Of a stretch of DNA of 64,000 nucleotides, positions 1 to 11,700 are shown piece by piece. How positions within the stretch are numbered: the first letter of the stretch is position 1; each line of letters starts with the position of its first letter. Below the pieces are notes generated by a model. That model did not search any database. It saw only the letters and a program-made list of their open reading frames with translations, and was not told where the DNA came from. The DNA lies in contig DF237043.1 of NCBI GenBank assembly GCA_000708835.1, positions 108,107 to 172,106 on the forward strand. The letters are read 5' to 3'. Source of the DNA: Klebsormidium nitens. Taxonomy: Eukaryota > Streptophyta > Klebsormidiophyceae > Klebsormidiales > Klebsormidiaceae. The translations under genes and the position numbers were made by a program.

Positions 1-93
1 TTGTGGCTGCGAATTACACCACGAGCAGGTGACGCAAGCGACCGTACGCTGACGAGCGCCATACTGACGTCACGGCGCTGCCGTCATGCTGAC

Positions 94-3000
94 CTTGCGC
101 ACGAACCAGTCGCCCTCGGTGGCCGGCTGGTGGTTCTCCGCTCCTCCGAACCAGGCGTTGTTGGTGAACTCGTGGTCGTCCCACACAGTGACCCACGTGT
201 GCGCCGCATGCGCAGCCAGCGAGCCCTCGTCCGTCTTGTACTGCGCGTGACGGATCCTGGAAAGCAGTATTTGCTTTTGAGAGATTGCCCAGCTTACTTT
301 TTGGGATCTAATGGAAGTCAAAGCAGAAGGCTCAGCTACTCGGCCCTTTGTCTGCGAAACTGCGCAGCTAGAAAGCCCTCGTCCGTCTTGTACTGCGCCT
401 GGCGGATCCTGGAAAGCAGACTTTTGCTTTTGAATGACTGTCCAAATCTCCTTTTAAATGACAACAAACTCAAAGCACAAGCCTCGGCTAGTCTGTTTTT
501 TGTCTGGGCGGCATGCGCAGCGAGCAAGCTCTCGTCCGTCTCGTACAGAGCATGACGGATCCTGGAAAAGAAAGGGATGCTGGTGTCAATATTCATTCCA
601 AGTGCTGACTTGAAAGGAGAATCAGAGTCAACGGATAAGCGGGAATGCGACCTACGGGCCGCGTGCTTGACCAACGAGACCTCGTATCTATCTTGCGTCG
701 AACGTGGCGGTTTCTACACAGAAAAAAGCGCTGATATCAATGAGCCGTTTGAAGATTTTTTCCATTACTTGAACTCAAGGCGTATGCCGAGTAGGTAAGT
801 CGATTCCTATCGAAGCAGAGTCCAAGGGCAACGAGGCATGGTTGTCCTTCCTTGTAATGGTGGTGACAAATTTCAAACAAGGAAGGTGCCATGTTGATGC
901 CTGTCCAAGTTTCTCGTTGAGGTTTGACAACGGATAGACAGGTACGCAGCTACACAGATCGTTGCACTGTGGATACAGAAACTGCAGAACACAAAAGAAA
1001 CGACACCAAAAATGTACAAAAGAAAGGCTCGTTCTTGGTTCTTGGTAAATAAAACCGAGGTCGTCTTGATGACACCAGAAAAGAGCCACGCCAGGTGGTT
1101 TGACTGGCAGACTGAGAACTTCACATTACCTTGCTTTGAGTTCCCTTGCAAAGCCCACCAGTTGAAACACCAGGCTCAAGGAGCAGCTTTTCCCTATTTG
1201 ACCTTGTCTATGCAAAGCTCCAGGTTTCATCCACTTGGCAAAAGAAAGGCCCAAAGAAAAGGAAAGCTGGGGGGTTGCTGGTTACTGGTCACTGGTCACT
1301 GGTTACTGGATACTGGATACTGGTTACTGGTTTTGGTTACTGGGGTTACTGGCGCCCGACCTGTAGTCGACCAGCTGTACAATCTCCACATCGGGCGCGG
1401 GCTTGCGGGTGGCGTCAACGGTGTCAGCAAACGTGGTGGCGTAACCTCCGTCCTTGTACTCGTAGATGTAATCGCCAAGGTGCAGAACCAGGTCCACGTT
1501 CTGGTCAGCAATGCTGCGGTACGCGTTGAAATAGCCGGCAGGGAAGTTGGAGCACGACACGACGGCAAAGCGCACATTGCTGACGTCACCCTGCTGCAGG
1601 GTCTTGAGGCGGCCTGCGACGGAGGGGTGAGAGCGGTCTGGAAGTTGGACGAACTAAGAAAGCAATGGCTTCTTGTGAGTGGTATAGCTGTCTACTTGTG
1701 ATGTGGTACTTTTGATGGCGCTTGTGTCATTGCTCCTCTGGCTTTCATAGAGACGGGAACTCTCTTAGCTGCTGATAACGAGGTGACAATCCTTCAAGGT
1801 TGCAATTATGAGTAGGAGAGAAACTTGAGAGCAGTGAAGGCAAAGAAAAGTCCGTGTCAGGGGTCTGCATCTCAGGGTTCTTCACATTGATCTGCTTGCC
1901 AAAGCATTGTGGACCATGCTGGAAATCTTGTTGTTGCCAAAAAGTCAGGGTTGTGAATTACAGTTGATTGGGTAGTACTCAATTAGGGATACCTCACAAT
2001 TGACACTCTTTGAAGGGCGCCATCTTTTTGTTTGAATCCATACTGGTCCCATTGCGTGAAGGGCAGCGACCCAGCTCCGGCCCCAAGAATTACAGCCATG
2101 AGCAGGATTATTGCACTGATTATGGCAAACTATAGTGGGAAGAATGCATTGCTTAACATAACACCGATCAAAACCTCCTATATAGATGAACATCCCTGCC
2201 AGGACCCTTGACTGACAGTTCTCCCCCCCCCACATATTCTTGGCAAGAAGTCGCGCCTGTACTAATGATTGACTGGATTTGAAAGCAGACTCCTCATGGC
2301 TAGTGCTAGGTTACGTTCATGTAGACCCCCAAGACTCTGACAAGCGGCTCTGTGGTGTTCTGTTTCAAGACAATCTGAGTTGAGCAGATGTTATATCTAA
2401 TCTTAGACGTTGTAGAGAGCAAGCCTGTGAGAGATGCTTCGTCTGATGACCAACAGCTTCCAATTCTGGTATCCATGACTTGGTCATCAACCTTCTCCTT
2501 TACAGACACCTGGACTAATAGTGCCCAGCTAGCCAGAAACAGGTATTGTTCTGTCTCGCTTAGAGCGGATGCAAGGACTTCAAAAGCCGTGAGTGTTGAT
2601 TCAGAGCGGCTCAGAAAGTCTTTATGGGACGTCACATACCAGATTTGTGTGTCCCCTCCTTGGACATGCATACCGCCCAAAGAGAGGCTTTTAACTTTCC
2701 CTCTCAGGCTCAAAATTTGCTTCTTAGGCTCAAGCTTTGAACAAAGCATCGATTGTCACCTACACGCATTTCCGAATGCGCATGCTTGACATCATTTTGG
2801 CAGCATTGTAGGAATTGTTCCATTGGAAACCCCATGGCGACATGAAGAGCTGCGCAAATCGCAGCTCAATCAACTCACCAACCAAGGAGCTGACACCGCC
2901 GCTCGCATCCGAGAACTGGTAGTAGTAGAAGACGCCCCCCAGCGTCAAGCCCTTCACTGTCACCTTCACAGTGTAGTCCACATCACCGGTGGTCAAGGTT

Positions 3001-3362
3001 GACCCAGTCATAACCACATTGGTCATCCCAGCATCCGTGGCAACCTTGTAATTAACCGTGATCGGGCCCGATGGGGCGCTCGCCGGCGTAACTCTGGTCC
3101 ACAGGATCACCGACGCTTGGAAGGGAGAGACGCTGTTATCGATCCCTGGGTCTCCGCTCGCAACCCCGTGGTTGAATGCGATAGCGGGGCCAGCCTGCAG
3201 CAGCTTTCTTCCGCTGCTGAAAGCCTCGTAGTCGGGGGGGGATCTTGCGAGGTCCGGGCGGGTCGTGAGGGGACTCTGGTAGTTCATGTTCTCAGCATAC
3301 TCGGCGGCGAGGGGGGATGCCGCAAGGAGCGTGATTGCTGCGAGAAGCAGGAGGCGCGCCAT
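94..3362 (-). CDS. PhoD-like (alkaline phosphatase D family) metallophosphatase, 3' part missing
   Basis: Three exons are visible: 3362-2879, 1613-1361 and 256-94. Phases join exactly and give about 300 residues before the window edge; the last donor (AAG|GTCAGC) sends the rest of the gene off the left end. The ATG at 3362 opens a hydrophobic signal peptide (MARLLLLAAITLLAASPLAA), so the product is probably secreted or vacuolar. Family motifs in order: GVASGDP, VILWTRVTP, the VSCSN turn, LHLGDYIYEY (metal-binding Asp/Tyr region) and WDDHEFTNNAW (metal-binding Asp-Asp-His). The N-terminal part is a fibronectin-like PhoD_N domain, as in bacterial PhoD. By family it would be a Ca/Fe-dependent phosphomonoesterase or phosphodiesterase that frees phosphate outside the cell. 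Introns are 1,265 and 1,104 nt. The second carries a minisatellite and decayed copies of exon 3. Confidence 0.88.
200..573 (-). repeat. Tandem copies of PhoD exon 3 start (two decoys plus the real one)
   Basis: The acceptor and first ~50 nt of PhoD exon 3 occur three times on the minus strand, starting at 561, 408 and 256 (periods 153 and 152 nt). All keep the acceptor TCCAG|GATCCG. They would encode IRHALYETDESLLAAHAA, IRQAQYKTDEGFLAAQF and the functional IRHAQYKTDEGSLAAHAA. Only the copy at 256 runs on into the metal-binding WDDHE motif. The upstream two diverge after ~55 nt, so they are decoy exon starts inside the intron. The intron tail before each acceptor is also similar (CAAAAGCAAA stretch), so the duplicated unit spans intron and exon. 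Confidence 0.85.
1276..1352. repeat. Minisatellite, ~7-8 bp unit (TACTGGT-like)
   Basis: About ten head-to-tail copies of a 7-8 bp unit of the form ggttactgg / tcactgg / atactgg lie in the intron directly after PhoD exon 2. They begin within about 10 nt of its donor (1359-1360). No coding role. Confidence 0.85.
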
Positions 3363-4056
3363 GGCTGATGTCAGCTGATCTTGCTTCTGACTTGTTTGCA
3401 ACTGTTTCGATAAAGCGAGTCCGAATCGATTCAGACTCGTTTCGATCCTGGTGCAGGAAGTTTCGAAGAGACGACAGAACGCGGCCAAATAACGAATACC
3501 CACTTTGCACTGATTGGTCAGGTGAAGCAACACCAGTAGACCAGTACTGAGCAGGCCAGACGAGCTCAATCTGCGTTTTTCTCACAGGGTGGCAGCTGTT
3601 CCTTCGGGCATATCAGTCAGGATACCCCTAAGGACTCCTGATCATTGCACAGGAGCTGCTTTTCATCCGATCATCTTCAACTTCAAGGCTTCGCCTGTTC
3701 TCAACCTCTAGCTGCCTGCTGCACAGTCCGACTGCTAATAGTCACAGTGGTTTTGATTTTGGTATCTGCACGAGTACGAATCTATTGTGGGCGAGGGAAA
3801 GAGCTGCATACGTATGCAGAATCTTGAGCTAGCACGGCACGATGGCCACGCTTTCAGGATATTCCCTCCCTTGTCAGTTTTGCCGAGACGGCATCCTTGA
3901 GATCGGGTGCATTATTGACATCATCACATGGAATCTACTGTCAGCATACAATGATTCACCCTGTGAGATTCCGTCCGAATTCCGCGATCCCGAAAGCTGC
4001 CTGGGCCCTGCAGCATGCGGCCGCCGGATTCTGATCGAAACCATCAAGGGTTAACT

Positions 4057-4762
4057 GAGACGGCTGGGGTTGGCACGGGGGCTAGGGTGGGTACGGGTGC
4101 GGAGCCTGTTAACCTGTGGTTTCGGTTAAGTGTTGGCCGTTACCTTTCATGGCGCTTAGGATTGAGCCTCGTGATAGAATCGAGAGTTATTCATGCCAGG
4201 CCGGCCGGCGGACGACACGTACGTATTTACTGCAACCATTCGAAGGGTACCGTCGGCCGGTCGGACGGATGACGGACTAATTTTTAAGTACCTATACCGT
4301 AGTAAGAGCCAGGTATAATAAGCTCCAACTAACACTAAAACCCTAACCCAACAATCTACCCGCTCCGCACCCGTACCCACCCTAACCACCAAACTAACCC
4401 CACCCGTCCCAGGCTGGTGAGCTAATATTATACCTGGTCCTTTAATATTATATTCCTAAGTTATAGGTAGTCCGAGGCTCGAGCTGTCGGCCGGTGGACC
4501 GTACGGTCCGACGTGACGGCGAGTCAGCCTGCAAAGCGCGTGCGCCGCGCGGCTACTGATGTCTCCTCAATTCAGGTAAAGTAAGCTCCAGGTAAAGTAA
4601 GCTNNNNNNNNNNNNNNNNNNNNNNNNNNNNNNNNNNNNNNNNNNNNNNNNNNNNNNNNNNNNNNNNNNNNNNNNNNNNNNNNNNNNNAACCCCCAAACT
4701 AACCCCACCCGTCCCAGGCTGCTTGGCTTACTTTACCTGAAGCTTACTTTACCTAAATTGAA
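4057..4762. mobile_element. Cluster of MITE-like foldback elements around an assembly gap
   Basis: A ~55-bp core (gctccgcacccgtaccca..., ending cccacccgtcccaggctg) occurs forward at 4361-4416, reverse at 4061-4108, and in part forward at 4689-4721. Two copies are bracketed by inverted arms: 4307-4324 with 4420-4438 (agccaggtataataagct against its complement), and 4567-4603 with 4723-4759, built on a doubled 15-mer caggtaaagtaagct. The second pair flanks the 85-nt N run. There is no ORF, so this is a non-autonomous element family; a clear target-site duplication is not visible. Class assignment is inference. Confidence 0.6.
4604..4688. other. Assembly gap (N run) inside a foldback repeat
   Basis: 85 N between two inverted arms of a foldback element. 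A hairpin of this kind commonly breaks assemblies. Its true length is unknown. Confidence 0.95.
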
Positions 4763-5013
4763 GTCTTATCGGCTACTGCCGGTCGGAGGAGGAGCGCCTT
4801 ATGCGCGCGCGTGTAAATATGATGGTAAATTAAATGCGCGTGCAGGAGCGATAATGGTTTAAGCCAGAACTTCTTCGATGAGAATTTGCCATGCCTAGTT
4901 TACTGTAGTACAAGTGCTCGGGCCCAAGCCCAAGGCTCTTCCACGAGCTCAAGAAACGCCCACATTCAATGTCATCTTCCTGTCACCCTTCAAGTTGCGA
5001 AGTGCAGATTCAA

Positions 5014-5055
5014 GGCGCTTCGCTTCAAAGCGCTTCGCTTCAAAGCGCTTCGCAT
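5014..5055. repeat. 15-bp tandem repeat, ~3 copies
   Basis: The unit gcgcttcgcttcaaa is repeated head to tail nearly three times, about 290 nt upstream of the NDUFA5 start codon. It could lie in a promoter or 5'UTR; no function is evident. Confidence 0.85.
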
Positions 5056-5343
5056 CGCGGTACCCAAAAGAATACCGTTCCGTGTTGGCTGGATTCAGAG
5101 ATGAATGGTGATTTTCTGTTCTGTCGCTGCTGGAAGCATTGCTAAAGTCCTCATTCATGTGACAATACTGAAAGTGGGAACCTTTGATGAACAAGGTTCT
5201 CTTGATGTAGGTTCGAAGCTGGGGATCTAAGAGATTTTAAACCACTGCAAAGCCAAAAGCTTACAACAAACAGTGAAAAATATCTTTGGAAGATTGGCGC
5301 AAGATCTTTTTAGATCTGTCCGGTCCAGGTCTCCAGCCCCGAC

Positions 5344-7024
5344 ATGTTTCTCCGGCGCTTTACGGGGCCGCTTCTCTCTGCTGCTAAGGAAAGCACGGGC
5401 ATCGTCGGTCTTGATGTTGTCCCAAATGCGCGGGAGGTGTTGATTGGTCTATACGACCAAACCCTCAAGGTCGTCAAAGATCAGATTCCTGAGCAAGCAG
5501 AGTACCGGCGCAGTGTAGAGCGCATCACGAACTACCGGTTGAAGGTGTGCCAAGAAGAGGAGGAGCATGATAGGATTGAGCAGCGGATTGGGTGCGGGCA
5601 GGTGGAGGAACTAATTGAGCAAGCAAACGACGAGTTGGAATTGATCCCTGTGATGGTTGGTGAGTTTCTGCGCAATTGTTCTGCTCCCGTTGCATCTCCT
5701 GCGTTTGCACAGACTTATGCATTTTGAGGTGGCTAAGCAGTGTTGTTTATCAAGGAGCGCGCATGCATTCTAGGGTTTCCACGGTGGTACATACCAATCC
5801 ACATGAGATGTGGTGCAGACAAATGTGTGCGAACTTTCGGTGCAAGGACTAAATTGGCTATTCCCCAAACTTTTGTATCACCCAAAAGGTGCCTGCATGC
5901 AAAAAGTCCGTACTTGCTGGCGCTGTTTCTTTATGACACTGGACTAGCTGGTGGCTTTTGGTCTTTCAGATTGGATTGCAGACAACCGACATGGCAGATA
6001 CAAAAATGCTGGTCGCAGTGCCATTGAAGTAGCGACTGTTGGCCTTTCTTTACTCTCGTTCACTCCCGGAAAAAGATTGAGGAACAAGACCAAACTGAGG
6101 AGCAGTGACAAAACGGGGTTGTTCAGTCAAGCGACTGCTTGATTGTTAAAGACCAATCGAAGGTTTCAACACCAGTGGACAGCATTCAAGAGAGCATATG
6201 CTGGGATGTTGTCCAGACTATGGTACAAGCAAAAACTCTCACTCCGTTGTGGTAGCCACATCATTTGGAGACAACAAAGTCCCTGAGCGCTCCATCTCAA
6301 AAAGGATTGCATGACAATCTCCTATCTCATCAATCCGAAAGGGCTTATGCCCCAAACTGTGACACGGGGTCAGCAGATTATACCACTCTTGAAATATATG
6401 TTGATGAGCTTTGCTGGTTCATGGTGAGGTTTCGTCGTGATCCAAGGGGCCTTTAGATTGACTGGCGTTCAGGTCAACTTTCATCTTGTTGGGTTATATC
6501 TCTTGAGGGACGTAAAGCAGAGTGCATTACTTACGTCTCCAGAGCTTGCGGCTTTGTGTGTCTCTAAACTCTTCTATTACGCAATTCTGATTGCCTCAGA
6601 AGCAACCTTGTGCTCCTAGGAGTAGCTTCTGATTCGCATCCTGGATTATCAGCGATTTTTTGATGAAGCAAAACAGACTTTATTCTTTATAGATTGCAAT
6701 ACTGACAGATGGATTGCCGTTGCAAGCAGAACGGACTTTGTATCAATCTTTTTCGACAATCGTCTCATATTGCCGCTGAGATGTTCCTAGTGAGACGCTT
6801 GTGTATGCTAGGTAGTTCGTTCATAGGACTGTTCGCTATGGGCCCGAACAAAGATCAAAGTTCAAGCTTCCTTTGTTCAAGCATACTTTGTGTATGCTTG
6901 TTGAAGAGTTGCGTTTTTATTTACAGAGAGCAAGCCATGGGAGGTCCCGGAGGGCTACAAAGTGGAAATCATCGAAGACACGGAACCAATTCCAGCGCAC
7001 ATCCCCCAGCACTTAAGCACGTGA
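5344..7024 (+). CDS. NDUFA5: NADH dehydrogenase (complex I) subunit NDUFA5/B13
   Basis: Two exons, 5344-5659 and 6927-7024 (donor G|GTGAGT, acceptor TTTACAG|AG), join in phase to a 137-residue protein. The start MFLRRFTGPLLSAAKESTGI and the core TGIVGLDVVPNAREVLI match the ETC_C1_NDUFA5 family, as does the helical segment ending GCGQVEELIEQANDELELI. The second exon encodes SKPWEVPEGYKVEIIEDTEP, the plant-type tail. It is an accessory subunit of the mitochondrial complex I peripheral arm, on the matrix side. The protein stops at IPQHLST, about 30 residues before the end I recall for land-plant homologues but longer than the animal form. The single intron is 1,267 nt. Confidence 0.93.
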
Positions 7025-8707
7025 GAACGTTCGTGAATGCATGTGTCAAATTGAATTCGGACCGGTTACTGCTCAAAACTAGCAAACAAGAGTCCATAGG
7101 CTGTTCACAGAATGAAACTTAAAGCTTCGCTCTAAGCAGTAAAGCTCCCCAGATTCAGGACTTTTCGTGGGAATGTCATGGCAACACGCGAATCATATTC
7201 TGTTCATTGATTACAAGCGCTTGTGTTTGAGGGGCCTTCTATCATTGTGCTGGTCATAGAACGGCTCCATGAACAGCTGCAAGCAACTGCAAAAAGGGCC
7301 TTCCCTCCTTTGAGCGTAGCTTGTCTAGGTCTTCTCTTCAGCGACCCGCCTCAGGCTAAGCCGTCGTTCTGCTCTGGCAGTCGTTCTGCCTTTGCTTGCT
7401 TTGCTTGCTCGCCCTCGCTCATTGGGCTGAGTCTCTTTTGTTCCACCACACCGTCGGCCGCAATGTTTATTTTGATGATTGCACATGACGTGGATTCGCC
7501 GTACGGCATTTGAGCAGCCGGGCGCAGAGAATACTGTTTCAATATGGGCCGCGCAAACGGTTTCATCGAGATTTCACATGCACAACTTGCAAAGTATATC
7601 CTGCCGCGCCCATGCGGGTCATGTAAACTCCTGATAATATATGAAGCGCATTGATCACGTCACAAAAAAGTTATTCTAAGCTCGTCAGATTGACTTAGGC
7701 AGGCGGCAACACTAGCTAGCCCCGTGCAACTGACTGAGTGTGACAAACTTCAAAATCTTGTGTATCCAGCTTTTATATATGCATGCGCCTAAGAGCTAGA
7801 CTGTGCACGCACTGCCACACAGTTCGCGGACTCATTTGGCATATACATATATATATATATATATATAATGATACACATATACATATGTATATCATTGCTG
7901 TAGCTGTACGCTCTTCGTGTATTATGCATATAGACACTGAATCAAGCCATAGAAAGCGCGTCTGGCATGCATCTGCATGTCACTGTGATCGTCACCATGC
8001 TGAGTATATAAATGTTCATGTGTACCCACATGTACTATAACATACAGAGAATGCAGCCTTCGCACGATCATTCATATACACGGCATGAATTACGGTCGGT
8101 GATGCCAGGGCGTGAAGCCTGCGCGATGTAGCGGTTCAATGCTATACGGGGTACTCTTCTTACCAGGAGTCGGATGTATATAGCTGGTCAATGATGATAC
8201 GTGCAATATGAAGAGCGCGACAATGAAGCCGTCACACGACTGAGGATGTGTTTGAGTCACTGAATACCGTCCTCAGCACTGAGGCTGAGGCCGTTCAATC
8301 AGCCAGCTGGCAGTATGCATGTCTGACTCTGACCTCATCAAGTAGCTTGCAGTTAGGCACATCGTCCTTATGCCAGAGTATACATATTTTACAGCTTTTC
8401 AACCGCTCTGCTTTTTAAACTTGTTGCTTCTTCAAGCTCTGGTCAGTATGCAGCTCTACAGCTTTGCCCCCGACCAAGTGCTGTCTCATTTGTCCTCGGT
8501 ACGTTACTCGCCTCAGCGGCAGTTTAGAGCTCACAGAGGAGATTTGACTTGGTTTATATGTGCGGTGTACTTCAGTGGGCGGACAGTAATCGGCCAGCAG
8601 CGCACCGTGCATTGACAAGTCTCTAAAAGCGGACCGCTAAGACCCCACGTGAGTGCCTCTCGGAGAACACTCATATATAATAGCGAGCTCTTGCAAAAGT
8701 GGTGACG
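7025..8707. other. Convergent intergenic region (NDUFA5 3' / pantothenate kinase 3')
   Basis: No gene seen in ~1.7 kb. It holds the NDUFA5 3'UTR, an AT dinucleotide tract at 7841-7893, scattered short palindromes, and the pantothenate kinase 3'UTR at the right edge. The longest ORFs here have no family motif and no splice support. Confidence 0.5.
7841..7893. repeat. AT-dinucleotide microsatellite
   Basis: An uninterrupted (AT)n tract of about 24 nt inside a longer run of CATATA/TATATG steps. It is a simple repeat that can form cruciforms. Confidence 0.9.
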
Positions 8708-11700
8708 TCATAGGAAAAAAGCCTCGTCCAACCCACTCAGAAGCGCGCCGATCGCCCCTGCGTGGCCCTCGTGCCGCAGGAAGACCGCCTTCATGACGCC
8801 CTTGGACCAGAACTCAACGGCCACGGACAGCAGTTTCATGGCGACCTGAAGAAGGAAATTACAGACACGCTGAGTGAGGACCAACCGTGCAAGGTCGCCG
8901 CACATGAAAGCACAATCGGCTTTTCGTAGATCGACCTTCCTTTGCTATTGTGTGTAATCGGTGGGAAGGGCGCGCTGACTATACCATCCATGCAAATTCG
9001 AAACAGAAGCCTGAAGACCAGCAACAGTTACTCCATCCAGAGGGACGATTTGGACGATTGAAGAACAGAAGCAAAGTACTGTAGCATGAACGCTTCGTTG
9101 GCGCTTGTGAAGGCAACCGACACGGCGTGAATAAGAACCAACGAGTAACCGGTCAGAAAGAGAACAGAGAATCATCACCTAAGTCAAGAGATTCCAGGTC
9201 TCGAGCGCTTCTCACCTTGTTCCCGTGCAAAAAGGACCCAGCAAACAGAATCCGCTTCACGCCCGCCGCTTTGGCGTGTAGCATGGCCAGACTGCCCACG
9301 TTGTTGGTCACCATCAGCAGGCACGCTTTGGCCAGGTCGGCGGGAGATGCGGCGACCTTGCCGTCACCTCCAGGCTGCACCAGTTTGCCGAACGAAGACG
9401 CGACGACTGTTGCGGCCAGGCCCATCTCAGTATAGTCGCCGCCTGCGGGAAGGAGGAGAGCCCTGAGATGCTTGGACATTGGGCGTGTCGCAAAGTTTCC
9501 TTACCTTATGGAATCAGTATCGCTTTACAACTTCTATATCCCCTCTGCTTGCGCGATAGACTGCGCGAGCCTGTGGAGAAAGCGAAGACTAGGCAACGTC
9601 TGTCGAAGTGGATGTGGAGACTAGGTCGACGCTGTCGAAACCGAAGCGGACCAGGCAGCTGAAAATAGGCAGGAGATCCGTTTCTACTATTCCGACGAAG
9701 TTTCTGCGAAAAGGACATGCAGTGTTGGGCTTCTTCGGCAGGAGAGACAGCGGTAGGCTCCACCATTGAATCGATACCCACCAAACCCACAATTCCGAAG
9801 TTCGATGTCTTCCGAAATCTGAGCGTCCAACCTCTGCATCAGCCATAATCGACCGCATGTCTGCTTCAAGAGCTATTCTCAGCAGTCGGAACGCCATAAC
9901 TTGCATTCACATGTAGATAGTACTGGCTCGACGCATTTCGCAACGCTTACCGTAGATGTCCCCTACTAGCATGTCCACGTTCGTCGAGTCTCCCCCCGCC
10001 GCCATCGCAATCGCCTCCCTAAAAGTCTTGCACCCGGTCAGCGCCGACACGAGCCCCAGAAACGTACTTCCCCCCAGACTAGTTCCCCCCACCCGTTCGT
10101 ACACGTGTCGCCCATCCACTCGCAGGATACTCACTCCCGACCCAATGTTGACAACTAGGTACGGGTACGCGGACTCTTCCGCGCCTTCGAGCGCGGCGCC
10201 GAGGCGCGTCAGGCTGCTGCTCCGGATGCCACGTGCCAGGGATCCCTTTCCGGAGGGGAACGCTTTGTGTTGCCGGCGGTCGTCCCCGGACCCGTCGTCG
10301 CTGTGCTCGGGGGAGTGGAGGGGCCGCTGGATGGCGCCGCCCCGGTACGCGTCTGCAGCAGGATAAGAATTTCAAAACCCGCGGCTAATTCTTAGTCAAG
10401 GGCTGTAAATTCTGGCCCGGCACGGAGTGGCCGTTGTTGTGTGAGAGAAGAAGCGCTCATTGGTGCCAGAGGCAGGTCCAAGGCGTCACGGGGATCAGGC
10501 TGTGCAGATTGCGGTCTTCCCGATTTCCGCTTTCAGGAAAGTGGCGCATTTTAACCAGACGACTCCGAGAACGGCCCACTCTTGGAGAGACTCTGCCCAT
10601 TTGTGCTAGGAGGCTGAGAGCTTGACTCGTCGAACGAATGGAGCTCGTTTGGATCTTTGTGCAGAGAAGCAAGGGTCGTCCAAGGCCGGAAACTATCGAG
10701 GGACACGGATGGCTGGCCAGTCTCAAAACGACAAGATAGCAGATGCTTTGAAAAGCATGTGATTCTTTTTAAGCTCTGAGGAAGAGGTCCTTGTCGGAAC
10801 GAAAACACGAGGAGGAAGATTCCCTTGACAATTTGAAATGGACATGAGCCGGAAAAGCAACTTCGCTCTCTGCAGACGTCTAACCAGGTCAAGAACACAG
10901 CTTTTGTGTGGCTGAGCTCGCTTACACATTGATGCTAATCTCGGTCGACTCCCGTCCGTCGAAGTATTTGCCTCGATTAGCGTTTCGATATTCAGCACAT
11001 ATTTTCCTTTCCAGTGATTTGTATAAGTTGGGCACCTCCGCGTACACGAGCTTGACCATTATTGGGAGCGAGATTGGCGTTTAGTCAACGGCTTACCAAT
11101 CTCATACTCGAAGCTGTCGTCCTCTGCATGCCGTACCAGAAAGTCTATCCCCTTCAGCAAGCTGCATAGTCCAAGTCGAGGATCAGCACTGTGAACTGCT
11201 TCCGAGTCAACCAATCCAACCCAAAACATACATCACTTGACTCAAGTGATGTAATTAATCTAGAGTTCTCTTTGTCGACCAATTGTGCATCCGGATATTG
11301 CAGGCCGCTTGCCCAACCCGAGTCCGTCCAAGTTTCGGCGGCCAATTTCAAGGAACGACTTTTTGCCGCACCTTGTAATCGAGTTGACAGTCTGCTTTTT
11401 CTGCCCACCAGCGCCAAGCGAATAAACCAGTCAACAACACCAAACCGCCCTCTGCCACCAACGTAGACATTCTCATAAACCCCTTACCACTTGAGCTCAT
11501 CCTCTTTCCGCAGCTGAATCCCCGCTTGCTCATGGAACACATGTGCAAACTTCTTGGCCCCGCCTCCCGTCGCCCCGATCACTTTGTCGCGGCTCACCAG
11601 GGAGTGCGTCCGCGTCAATGCAAGAAAGTCCTCCACCCGCCAAGTCTCTGCAGTGAACAAATAGAAAAACCGTCTAAATCATGCTGAGTCGACCAGGCTT

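Larger units (their letters stand above)
3363..5343. promoter_or_regulatory. Divergent intergenic region between PhoD-like (-) and NDUFA5 (+)
   Basis: About 2 kb with no convincing ORF. It should hold both promoters, but I see no clear TATA element. The middle (4057-4762) is filled by a MITE-like repeat cluster and an N gap; a short 15-bp tandem repeat lies at 5014-5055. Confidence 0.5.

Noticed and set aside
1-555. Long plus-strand open frame at the window start
   Set aside because: It is antisense to PhoD exon 3 and its copies, begins without ATG (ttg) and has no motif.
1012-1701. 229-residue plus-strand frame over the minisatellite
   Set aside because: Antisense to PhoD exon 2; it contains the translated 7-bp repeat.
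4330-4420. Interstitial telomere (ccctaaccc-like) repeats
   Set aside because: Only one or two CCCTAA-like units and no regular array; better explained as the core of the MITE-like repeat.
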